Positions 51,310-59,028 of a stretch of 64,000 nucleotides of DNA are shown here, piece after piece. The notes under the pieces are model-generated. The model did not search any database and had not been told where the DNA came from. It saw only the letters and a list, made by a program, of their open reading frames with translations. Source of the stretch: an uncultured Desulfovibrio sp. (lineage in GTDB: Bacteria > Desulfobacterota > Desulfovibrionia > Desulfovibrionales > Desulfovibrionaceae); NCBI GenBank assembly GCA_934546745.1, contig CAKTDV010000004.1, forward strand, positions 62,001-126,000, written 5' to 3'. The position numbers and the translations under genes were made by a program. Every line of letters starts with the position of its first letter. Within the stretch, counting starts at the first letter, position 1.

Positions 51310-53736
51310 TTAGATGGCGTTGCGTTGTTCCAGCCAGCGGTCGACCCAGCCCGCGCCGTGTTCCCTCTGGAGTTCCTTGATGGCGGCGATGCTTTCCTTG
51401 TCCGACGCGCCCACAAAGGCCAGCTCCCTTGCCGATAGCCTGAGCTGGAAAAGACGGCGGCCGTAGGCGTTCGTCATGTAGTAGTCCCGCTTTTGCGTGG
51501 CGCGGGCCAGAATGGAGATCTGCCGGTCGTTCAGGCCGCAGGACTTGTACAATTCGTACTGTTCGTCGTCGCGGGCAAAGGGGTTGGCCAGATAGATTTT
51601 CGTCTGGCAGGACTCCACCAGCACATCCATGATGCCGCTGTTTTTGGCGTCGGAAAGGCTTTGCGTGGCCATGATGACGGCGCAGTTGGCCTTGCGGAGC
51701 ACCTTGAGCCATTCGCGGATCTTCGCGCGGAACACGGGATGCCCCAGCATGACCCACGCCTCATCCAGGATGATCCATGAGGGCGCGCCGTCCAGGCTCT
51801 TCTCGATGCGGTGGAACAGATAGAGCAGCACGGGGATCAGGTTCTCGTTGCCGAGGTGCATCAGATCCTCTATTTCAAAGACCATGAAGCGCGAGAAGCC
51901 GAGGTTGTCCGTTTCGGCGTCCAGCAGGCGGCCCATCGCCCCGGCATGGGTGTAGTGCATGAGGGCTTCCCTGATGGACATGTCAGCCACAAGATGCACA
52001 AAGTTTGTCAGGGAGCGCATGTGCTCCGGCTGTTCGGCCAGCAACAGGGCCGCCTCGTGTATGGCGTTTCTGTGCGCCGGTTGCACCGTCATTTTCTGGA
52101 GGGTCAGCAGGCCCGCGATCCATTCCTCGCACCAGGCCATTTCCGACGGCGATTCGGCGATGCGCTGGAGCGGCGCGAAGGAGAGGCTCTGGCCCACGTC
52201 GTAATGATCGCCGCCGACACCGGCGCAGAGCGGATACATGCTCATGCCCTTGTCAAAGACATACAGGCGCGCGCCCGCATACCGGCGGAAATTCCATGCC
52301 AGCGTGGCAAGCAGGGTCGATTTGCCCGAGCCGGTGGGCCCGAAAATCAGCGTATGCCCCAGATCGCCCACATGGATGTTGAACCAGAAGGGGATTGTTT
52401 CCCCTTCCGTGACAAACACGGCCAGAGGCGGCGAATCGGGCGGATAGAACGGGCACGGGCAGGCGGCCTGTCCTGCCCAGATGCTTTGCAGCGGCAGAAA
52501 GTCGGCAAGGTTGAGCGTGTTGACAAGCGGGCGGCGCAGGTTGGCGTAGCCGTTGCCCGGCAGGCTGCCGAGCCACGCCTCAAGCGCGTTGATGGATTCG
52601 ATGCGCAGCCCGAAGCCATTGGACTGGATCTGCCGGCGCAGTTCGCGGGCGTTGTCCTGCAAGGCGTTCACATCCGTATCCATGAGGACGATGCAGGACG
52701 ACAGATAGCCCGCGCCGACGATGCCCGCCTGGATCTCCGTCTTGGCAATTTCCGCGTCCTCACGCATTAGCAGGGCGTCGCGGTTGACCTTGGCGTTGGG
52801 ATTGTTGAAGAACTGATCCATGAACCCCAGGACTTGCTGGTTCCAGCCCTTGACGTAGTTCGTCACCTCCTTTTCGGCGTCGAACTGATCAAGGCAGATG
52901 TAACGGGAGCTGTAGCGGTACTCAAAGGGCGCGGCGTCCAGCATGGCGAACATGGCGGGCCACGATTCCTGCGGCAGCCCGTCGATGCTCAGCACGGCCA
53001 GATGCCGCGTTTCCGCGCCGTCCTGAAAGGAGGGGATCAGGCCGCCCACAAGCGGCAGTTCGCCGAGCAGGGCGTCAAGATACATGGGCGTGTGCGGCAC
53101 ACGCAGGGGATGCAGGCGGCCCGTGATGCAGTACTCCAGAAAGGCAAGCAGATCCGAGTGGACAAAGGGCATGTCCGCGTCGTCGTACAGCTCATATTCC
53201 GTCAGCCGCGTGAGGCGCAGCACGGCGGACAGCGCGTCCTCAATTTCCAGCAGCGTCGTCTTGAAGGTTTCCAGCCCCTTTTCCATCGCCGACTGGCTTT
53301 CCACGCCGATTTTCGCCACACCCGCCATTTTGGCCGCATGGAAGTTGGGCAGATAGGTGACCGTCAGATAGGTCGACGTGCTGTAGCAGACATCCTGCCC
53401 GAAAAAGGCGCGGCGCGTGTCGTCCAGCATCCGCGAAACCCTGTCCGGGAAATGGGAGCGTTCCGGCTCAGGGTAGGCTTTCCGGGTGTTCCGGCAGGCG
53501 TCCACATGGAGCATCCAGCCCGTGCCCAGACGCCGGGCCGCCTGCGAGAACTGATCAGAGACGTAGGCCAGTTCCTGCGGCGTGGAGCTTGCCGTATCCG
53601 GGCCGCGCATTTCCCAGGCGGCCAGAAAGGAGCCGTCCTTTTGCAGGACGATGCCGGGATCGATAAGGGCCGCATACGTCAGCAGATCGGGCAGTCCCGT
53701 CGCTTTGGAGCGGAAGCCTTTGAGGTCAAGCATCAT
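51310..53736 (-). CDS. trbE: TrbE/VirB4 ATPase
   Basis: The 808-aa channel ATPase has Walker A GPTGSGKSTL near 462, Walker B WIILDEAWVMLG near 653 and the conserved ATQSLSDA segment after it. It powers pilus assembly and substrate passage. The start overlaps the trbD stop (ATGA). Confidence 0.95.
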   Translation of the reverse strand: MMLDLKGFRSKATGLPDLLTYAALIDPGIVLQKDGSFLAAWEMRGPDTASSTPQELAYVSDQFSQAARRLGTGWMLHVDACRNTRKAYPEPERSHFPDRVSRMLDDTRRAFFGQDVCYSTSTYLTVTYLPNFHAAKMAGVAKIGVESQSAMEKGLETFKTTLLEIEDALSAVLRLTRLTEYELYDDADMPFVHSDLLAFLEYCITGRLHPLRVPHTPMYLDALLGELPLVGGLIPSFQDGAETRHLAVLSIDGLPQESWPAMFAMLDAAPFEYRYSSRYICLDQFDAEKEVTNYVKGWNQQVLGFMDQFFNNPNAKVNRDALLMREDAEIAKTEIQAGIVGAGYLSSCIVLMDTDVNALQDNARELRRQIQSNGFGLRIESINALEAWLGSLPGNGYANLRRPLVNTLNLADFLPLQSIWAGQAACPCPFYPPDSPPLAVFVTEGETIPFWFNIHVGDLGHTLIFGPTGSGKSTLLATLAWNFRRYAGARLYVFDKGMSMYPLCAGVGGDHYDVGQSLSFAPLQRIAESPSEMAWCEEWIAGLLTLQKMTVQPAHRNAIHEAALLLAEQPEHMRSLTNFVHLVADMSIREALMHYTHAGAMGRLLDAETDNLGFSRFMVFEIEDLMHLGNENLIPVLLYLFHRIEKSLDGAPSWIILDEAWVMLGHPVFRAKIREWLKVLRKANCAVIMATQSLSDAKNSGIMDVLVESCQTKIYLANPFARDDEQYELYKSCGLNDRQISILARATQKRDYYMTNAYGRRLFQLRLSARELAFVGASDKESIAAIKELQREHGAGWVDRWLEQRNAI

Positions 53737-54035
53737 TTCACCCTGTAGCCGCCCAGAAGCCGCCAGCGGCTGGCCTTGGCGCTGTAGTAGTCGTTTTGTT
53801 TGATATGCCGCATCCAGACCTTGCTCATGATGGGATCGGCCCTGGCCATGCGGCGCAGCACGAACACCGAGATGATCCAGAAGACGGCGGCCGCGATGCC
53901 GGAAATCAGCGTCAGGCCGCCGATGCCCACCAGCAGCGCGATAAGGGCGGAACTCATGACCAGTTCCCGTTCCGCCCCCATCACGAAGTTGTGCCGCTGG
54001 AGCGACTGATGCACGGCGATCTTGCGGGCTTCCAT
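53733..54035 (-). CDS. trbD: TrbD/VirB3 protein
   Basis: A 100-aa inner-membrane protein with two adjacent hydrophobic segments (about 28-60), a basic N-terminus (VHQSLQRHNFVMGAEREL) and the order trbC-trbD-trbE. It overlaps trbE by 4 bp and is probably coupled to it. Confidence 0.9.
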   Translation of the reverse strand: MEARKIAVHQSLQRHNFVMGAERELVMSSALIALLVGIGGLTLISGIAAAVFWIISVFVLRRMARADPIMSKVWMRHIKQNDYYSAKASRWRLLGGYRVK

Positions 54036-54347
54036 CTAGATGGTCGCCCCACTGAAGGAAAAGACGCTGTTGACGATGCTCCCGGCGAAGGCGATGAACG
54101 AAATGCCGAAGACCACCGACAGCAGTAGCTTGAAACCGCCGGAAATGTCGTCCTTGTTCATGATGAAGATGATCCCGCAGAGCGCCATCGCCACGATGGA
54201 GATCCATTTACCGGCGGGGCCGGTGATCGTGCCCACCACCTTTTCCAGCGGCCCGGAAAACTCCGAAATGCCGCCGGAGGCGAAGGCCACGTCCGGCATG
54301 GCCAGGGCCAGCAGGCCGAAAACGAGAAACAATGTGACATTACGCAT
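54036..54347 (-). CDS. trbC: TrbC/VirB2 prepilin
   Basis: The 103-aa prepilin has a signal peptide ending VAFASGG and two hydrophobic helices (WISIVAMALCGIIFI and LLLSVVFGISFIAFAGSIV). The product is probably processed and perhaps cyclised by TraF. The ATG at 54347 gives the expected signal length. Confidence 0.9.
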   Translation of the reverse strand: MRNVTLFLVFGLLALAMPDVAFASGGISEFSGPLEKVVGTITGPAGKWISIVAMALCGIIFIMNKDDISGGFKLLLSVVFGISFIAFAGSIVNSVFSFSGATI

Positions 54348-54543
54348 GCAACGCTGCCTCTTGTGCGGGGCCGTCATGCGGCTCAGGGTTGGGGTTCAGG
54401 ACCCTCAAGGAGTTTATGGTTGCGCAGGAGGGGCACTTCAGTTCGATATGGCCGGTGATGACATAGCCGTAGGCGATGACCTTACGGCATTTTCCGCACC
54501 GTATTTCCTGAAGCCCGTGGTTGGTGATATCCGCCCTATCCAT
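54340..54543 (-). CDS. Com-like zinc-ribbon protein
   Basis: The 67-aa protein has a Cys4 ribbon, IRCGKCRKVIAYG then HIELKCPSCATIN, very like the phage Mu Com family, whose Mu member is an RNA-binding translation activator of mom. It sits between trbB and trbC and overlaps trbC's start by 8 bp, so it may tune translation of the channel genes. The frame is also open upstream to 54762 through a partial trbC copy, so a longer fusion is possible. Confidence 0.7.
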   Translation of the reverse strand: MDRADITNHGLQEIRCGKCRKVIAYGYVITGHIELKCPSCATINSLRVLNPNPEPHDGPAQEAALHA

Positions 54544-54762
54544 TGTCCGTCCTCCGATAGACAACTTCCGTCTCATAGGCGTCATCGCCTTTACTGGAGC
54601 GTCGTTCATAAAGATGAAGAAGATGCCGAAAAGCACCATTATCCCAATGGAGATCCCTTTACTGGCGGGCTCAGGCAGGGTCAGGCCCAGCAGGCAGAGA
54701 GCGACAACGGAAAGAAGTTTGACAGTATGCACAGCATACTCGGCAATGATAGCCTTATCCAT
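54544..54762 (-). pseudogene. Partial second trbC copy plus duplicated trbB tail
   Basis: From its ATG at 54762 the frame encodes a hydrophobic stretch, PASKGISIGIMVLFGIFFIF, parallel to AGKWISIVAMALCGIIFIM of TrbC, and then stops resembling TrbC. The last 50 bases before the Com-like gene repeat the end of trbB (54755-54815) with a few changes. It looks like an old tandem duplication; no stop separates it from the Com-like frame. Confidence 0.65.
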
Positions 54763-55735
54763 TGTCCGTCCTCCGGTAGACGACTTCCGTCACATAGGCG
54801 TCATCCTTCTTGCTGTACCCCTTGACGCGCACGATCTCCCGCAGTTCGCGGGTGTTCCGCGCCGTCTTGGCCATAAAGACGATGAGATCGATGGCCCGGC
54901 CGATGAGTTTTTGCTTGGGTCCAGCCCCGGCTTCTTCAACCAGTTCTTCAAGTCTCTCCAGGGCGTCCGTGGCGGAATCGGCATGGAAGGTGCCTATGCC
55001 GCCGGGATGCCCCGTGTTCCACAATTTGAGCAGTTCCAGCGCGGCCGCGTCCCGCACTTCGCCCACAAAAATGCGATCCGGCGCATAGCGCATACAGACC
55101 TTTGTCAGATCCCGCATGGTGATACCGGCCACTTCCGAGGTCAGGAAAAAGACCGCGTTGGGCGACGCGCACTGGAGTTCGGCGGTGTCTTCCAGAATGA
55201 TGATGCGGTCATGGGGGCAAAGCTCGTCCAGAAAGTGGATGACCCCGTTGACGAACGTCGTCTTGCCGCTGGACGTGCCGCCCACGACCACGATGTTTTT
55301 CCGCGCGAGTATCGCGTCCCGCAGGAGGGGAATGACATCGGGCGTGATCACCCCCTGTTCCAGGTATTCCGCCAGCGTGATGATGCGCGAGGCTTTTTTC
55401 CGCATGGAGAAGGACGCCCCCGGCCCGACTATGGGCGGATAGACACCCTCAAAGCGCGACCCGTCCAGAGGAAACAGCCCCTCCACCACAGGACTGCGGG
55501 CGCTGACGGTCTCTTCCAGCGCGCTGGCCACAAGGGACAGGATCAGGCGGCTTTGCGCCTGCGAGAGTTCGCCCACGCACTTCTGTTCCTCGCCATATTT
55601 CTCCGTCCAGATTTTCCCGTCGGGATTGAGCATGATTTCAATCACCGCCGGATCATGCACGGCGTCCATGATGACGGGGCCGCAGTTGTGCTCAAGGCTC
55701 TTGAGCAGCCGTTCCCGCGTGGCGTCGTCCAGCAT
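54755..55735 (-). CDS. trbB: TrbB/VirB11 ATPase
   Basis: The 326-aa hexameric cytoplasmic ATPase has Walker A GGTSSGKTTF near 148, an Asp box with ILEDTAELQC, and MRYAPDRIFVGEVRD. It powers pilus biogenesis and substrate switching. Start at 55735 overlaps the traM-like stop. Confidence 0.95.
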   Translation of the reverse strand: MLDDATRERLLKSLEHNCGPVIMDAVHDPAVIEIMLNPDGKIWTEKYGEEQKCVGELSQAQSRLILSLVASALEETVSARSPVVEGLFPLDGSRFEGVYPPIVGPGASFSMRKKASRIITLAEYLEQGVITPDVIPLLRDAILARKNIVVVGGTSSGKTTFVNGVIHFLDELCPHDRIIILEDTAELQCASPNAVFFLTSEVAGITMRDLTKVCMRYAPDRIFVGEVRDAAALELLKLWNTGHPGGIGTFHADSATDALERLEELVEEAGAGPKQKLIGRAIDLIVFMAKTARNTRELREIVRVKGYSKKDDAYVTEVVYRRTDNG

Positions 55736-56157
55736 CACGCCCCCCTCAGAACGAATACCGCGACAATCAGCAGCGCGGACACCGCATTGATGGCCGTGCA
55801 AAAAAGCATGGTCGTGCGGAATTTGACCATATCCCTGGCCGCCTCGTTCAGGCCCTTGACCGTCAGCGCCGACAGGGTTTCCGTCACCGTTTCCACGCCT
55901 TCCCTCACCGACGCGGCATAGCCCTCCGTCAGTTCCCCCATGAACTTTGTCAGCGCCTCCCTGTGCCGCGCATGGAGCTTTTCCTGTTCCGTCAGAATGG
56001 CGTTGGCGATGGTAACCTGCATCAACGCCGGATCATCGGGCGGAACGGCGACGTCATGCCGCTTGAAAAGCAGTTCGCGCACATCCTCAATGCTCAGGCC
56101 CGTCCCCTCCGGCACGGGAGCCGGGGCCTGTTCGCCAGTCTTTTCCTCGCTGCCCAT
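55735..56157 (-). CDS. traM: TraM-like conjugation protein
   Basis: A 140-aa protein: an acidic N-terminus with Pro/Gly, a helical middle (ILTEQEKLHARHREALTKFM) and one C-terminal membrane helix (FCTAINAVSALLIVAVFVL). Its place after traK and traL matches IncP traM. The exact role is unknown. Confidence 0.7.
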   Translation of the reverse strand: MGSEEKTGEQAPAPVPEGTGLSIEDVRELLFKRHDVAVPPDDPALMQVTIANAILTEQEKLHARHREALTKFMGELTEGYAASVREGVETVTETLSALTVKGLNEAARDMVKFRTTMLFCTAINAVSALLIVAVFVLRGA

Positions 56158-56165
56158 GATCGGCC

Positions 56166-56894
56166 CTAAAAAATCTGCGCCTGTCCGATAAGGCCGCGCA
56201 CATCGGCCCAATAGCGGCGCAGGCGGCTTTTGACGGCGATATTCGTCGTGCTGGAGGCGATACCGGCATCAAAGGAATACCGCTTGGCAAAGAGTTCTTC
56301 CAAATCCTTGCCGAGCGTGGCCCTGGGGGTGTCGGGCAGGCGGATCACGGCATGAAACTGCGAGGCAAACCGCTGGGACACCTTGAACTCCTCAAACTGT
56401 TTGCCATCAAGCACGATCTCCCCGAAAAACGGATTGAGCCACACCACAAGAGGCGTGGTGGGGAAGCCGTCCGCAAGCTGGTAAAGGCCCCTGGCCGTAT
56501 CGACCACGGCCTGGCCTCCCGTGACAACCGTATGGAAATAGACGGTATGCCCTTCCTCCTCCAGCGTGGGCAGCACCTCGTTCTGCTGGATGTACGCGCC
56601 AAGGGCCACAAAGGAGGACGCGCCGTTGTCCACAATGACATGCGAGGCCGGAGGGGCCGTCATCAATCCCTCAAAAAGTTGATCAAACTGGCGCGGATCA
56701 ATGTCGCCGTTTTTCATGACCTCAATTCTGGTGACGCTGAACTCTTTGTATCCTTCAAGTGTCGCATTAACAGGGTCGGTATCAAAGGCGAAGACCTCTT
56801 TTTCGGCGTGCAGCAACGCCTGATAGAGCAGACTGGCAATCATGGATTTCCCGACGCCGCCCTTTCCCTGTAATATGAAATGGATTGTTGCCAT
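56166..56894 (-). CDS. traL: TraL-like ParA-family ATPase
   Basis: A 242-aa P-loop protein with the deviant Walker A GKGGVGKS at 11-18 and FDTDPVNATLEGY after it. This is the ParA/MinD type found as TraL in IncP-like conjugation regions. It may position the transfer complex. Confidence 0.85.
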   Translation of the reverse strand: MATIHFILQGKGGVGKSMIASLLYQALLHAEKEVFAFDTDPVNATLEGYKEFSVTRIEVMKNGDIDPRQFDQLFEGLMTAPPASHVIVDNGASSFVALGAYIQQNEVLPTLEEEGHTVYFHTVVTGGQAVVDTARGLYQLADGFPTTPLVVWLNPFFGEIVLDGKQFEEFKVSQRFASQFHAVIRLPDTPRATLGKDLEELFAKRYSFDAGIASSTTNIAVKSRLRRYWADVRGLIGQAQIF

Positions 56895-56906
56895 TCCTGT
56901 TCTCCT

Positions 56907-57284
56907 TTAGATGACGTCCGTATATTCCTTTGGCGGATCCTGCCCAAACGTCTTTTTCTCCTCACTGGTTGCCACAGCGGCACTAGCGGCACTCCTTTCA
57001 GACACGGCGGGAAGGTTCGTCCGCTTGCCTTGCGAGACGTCCTTTTTCCGCGTCTCTTCCGTTGTCCGCGCCCTCTCCGCGTCATCTCCCCTGTTGTAGA
57101 TATGCCTCCGCACATTGTAGAGAAACGCCTCGTAGGACATGGTGATTTTCTTGCTGTCAAGCAGCTTCCTGTGAATGACCGAGCTGGGATATCCCAGCAT
57201 CCGCAGTTCAATCACCACGGCCTTCTGTGCCAGAAACTGCACGACGGCCTGACCCGGATGGAGTTTCTTTTTCCTCTGGAGCAT
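56907..57284 (-). CDS. traK: TraK-like oriT-binding protein
   Basis: A 125-aa basic protein beginning QRKKKLHPGQAVVQFLAQ, with a helix-turn-helix-like MLGYPSSVIHRKLLDSKKITMSYEAFLYNVRRHI, the TraK pattern. It starts the leftward traKLM-trb operon. A damaged copy lies in the remnant at 21,066-21,434. Confidence 0.78.
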   Translation of the reverse strand: MLQRKKKLHPGQAVVQFLAQKAVVIELRMLGYPSSVIHRKLLDSKKITMSYEAFLYNVRRHIYNRGDDAERARTTEETRKKDVSQGKRTNLPAVSERSAASAAVATSEEKKTFGQDPPKEYTDVI

Positions 57285-57327
57285 AACATTCCCGTTTCAA
57301 AGCCACAGGGCGAGGGAGGCAAAGGGA

Positions 57328-58317
57328 TTACCCCTGCGCATGCGCCGTCCTCCACTGGTTCAGGAACGCAAGTGGCGAAAGCGTGGATTCCGGTACGTCC
57401 GCCGCCGATGGGGCCTTCCCCTTTCTGCGCAGCGTGGCCCACAGCCCCCACGCGGGGCCGCGCGGACCGCCGTCCTGGAAGCGCGCAAGGAACGCCTCAA
57501 ACTGCGGACGGGCCGCCTCAAGATCGGGATCGGCCTGCCGCCGTTGCCGCTGTGCGGCCTCCCAGGCCCGCACTTTTGCGTCGTTGTCCGTCGCGCCGGT
57601 GGCTGCGGGGGATGACGGCGGCGTGTCGTCCAGCTCATCCAGCCAGCGCTGTCCGCGCAGCCAGTTCACCAGTTGCGGCACATAGCGCCCACCCTCTCGG
57701 TTCCAGCTATCCGTTTCGCGGAAACGGTGCAGCGCCTCCACAAGGGCGGCGACGCTGATCGCCCCTTGCCGCCAGAGCCGGTGCCACACGGAGCGCGCCA
57801 GCTCTTTGGCCTCTTTTTTGGGGTAGGCGGCCCAGAAGCTCTCAAAGGCGCTGTTGGCGGGAAAAAAATCCCCCCGCCCGCAACGGGGACCTGAGATCGA
57901 AGGAGGTTCTTTTGCGTTTTGAGGCGTGGGGGTGGGGGGATAATTGTCTTTCTTCTTAAAGTTCTTATCGTAGCCAGAATTTGCCTGGGGGTAGGCAATT
58001 TTTGGCTCCTGTGGGCGCGAAAAAAGAGCGGCGTTTTTCGGCCTGAGAATGTAGTAGGTCGAGGAGTGGAAGCTGGTACGGCGTATGGTGATGAGGTCAT
58101 GCGCCGTCAGTTCCCGCAGGTACTTTTTGACACTGGACACGCTGCACGAGAGCATCCCGGCCAACCGTGTCTGGGAAGGCCAGCAATGATCCTTGTCTCC
58201 CGCGAAATCGCAGAGCAGCGCGTACAGCATCTTGGCGTCGACCGTTATTTCCATTTCCAGTATGAAGCGCGGCAGTATGGGGCCGGTAAACCGGCCTCTG
58301 GGCGCGATGGTTTCCAT
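57328..58317 (-). CDS. HTH replication/regulatory protein
   Basis: The 329-aa protein has an N-terminal winged helix of the HTH_36 type (WPSQTRLAGMLSCSVSSVKKYLRELTAHDLI, about 40-80) as in plasmid and phage replication initiators. A Pro-rich linker and a C-terminal domain (FESFWAAYPKKEAK, VPQLVNWLRGQRW) like those of replisome organisers follow. It may support replication of the excised ICE. GGAG precedes the start at 58317. Confidence 0.65.
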   Translation of the reverse strand: METIAPRGRFTGPILPRFILEMEITVDAKMLYALLCDFAGDKDHCWPSQTRLAGMLSCSVSSVKKYLRELTAHDLITIRRTSFHSSTYYILRPKNAALFSRPQEPKIAYPQANSGYDKNFKKKDNYPPTPTPQNAKEPPSISGPRCGRGDFFPANSAFESFWAAYPKKEAKELARSVWHRLWRQGAISVAALVEALHRFRETDSWNREGGRYVPQLVNWLRGQRWLDELDDTPPSSPAATGATDNDAKVRAWEAAQRQRRQADPDLEAARPQFEAFLARFQDGGPRGPAWGLWATLRRKGKAPSAADVPESTLSPLAFLNQWRTAHAQG

Positions 58318-58786
58318 GTCTGATACTCCAGACAGGGCACAAAAAAAGCGTAAAAGAGAGCTGCGGAGCTTGACGCCGCTAAGCCTTTCGGCTAGAGTCA
58401 ATCCACAAAATTTGCGGATACTCCCGCAGATCGGGCTTTCGTGTACCACCACGAAAGCCTTTTTTCTTGTGTCCTACGTTAGCTCAACTGGGATCTCCTT
58501 TGAGCGATGAAGAGCGGCTGGCTCGTCAGGCCGTGAGCGCCGAACCCACGACGACGCGACCGGCTACAAACGTACCGGCCACGTTTCGCCAAAGTAGAGA
58601 AAACAAAAAAAGCCTCTTTGACCACGCCCAGAGCATGGACAAAGAGGCTTTTCACGTAGGGGGCAAGGAAAGAGATCGGGAAGAGCTTATCTGTCGAACA
58701 AACAGAAATAGCCCACGCTTGAGCTACTTTCATAGCCCAAGCAGTGGGATAAACTGAACTCCCGTTATTCTTGGGAGGATATAGGC
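58318..58786. other. ICE right-end non-coding region
   Basis: The 469 bases lack a convincing gene. They should hold the promoter of the leftward HTH/tra operon and contain two hairpins (58608-58652 and 58712-58748). From about 58,590 the sequence is repeated, with substitutions, at 21,540-21,732. Confidence 0.6.
58608..58748. repeat. ICE right-end hairpins (right copy)
   Basis: The first inverted repeat (58608-58652) pairs AAAAGCCTCTTTG with its complement around GCATGG-type arms. The second (58712-58748) pairs CCCACGCTTG with CAAGCAGTGGG, with a bulge. Both are kept in the left remnant, with changes that partly preserve pairing. They lie where leftward tRNA transcripts now end. Confidence 0.6.
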
Positions 58787-58863
<77 letters not shown>

Positions 58864-58868
58864 AAGTA

Positions 58869-58944
58869 TGGTGGGCAGTACAGGACTTGAACCTGTGGCC
58901 CCCGCCGTGTGAAGGCGGTGCTCTACCAGCTGAGCTAACTGCCC
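58869..58944 (-). tRNA. tRNA-Val (CAC), copy B
   Basis: A 76-nt tRNA with CCA, identical to copy A in sequence and in spacing to tRNA-Asp. Confidence 0.95.
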
Positions 58945-58959
58945 TCCCGGTAAAAAAGA

Positions 58960-58988
58960 GTTCTACGGGAAAATGTTCGGGAGGTCAA
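58960..58988 (-). promoter_or_regulatory. Promoter of tRNA-Val/Asp copy B
   Basis: On the minus strand TTGACC (58983-58988) and TAGAAC (58960-58965) are separated by 17 bp and placed as in copy A. Confidence 0.8.
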
Positions 58989-59028
58989 GCAAAAAATATT
59001 TTTTACGTCCTGTTTTTCAACAGTCAGG

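Larger units (their letters stand above)
22167..58786. mobile_element. Integrative conjugative element with P-type (trb) secretion system, in tRNA-Asp
   Basis: The boundaries are a 54-bp direct repeat of the tRNA-Asp 3' half at 22167-22220 and 58787-58840. Integrase lies beside the left end. Inside are relaxase, MobC-like, TraK/L/M, the Trb channel, coupling protein, primase-like, topoisomerase and a methyltransferase/ATPase cargo. All core conjugation parts are present and open, so the element looks capable of transfer; oriT was not located. Confidence 0.92.

Noticed and set aside
58479..58733. Small leftward ORF at the ICE right end
   Set aside because: It runs through the conserved hairpin region, has no good ribosome site, and its left-end counterpart does not keep the frame.
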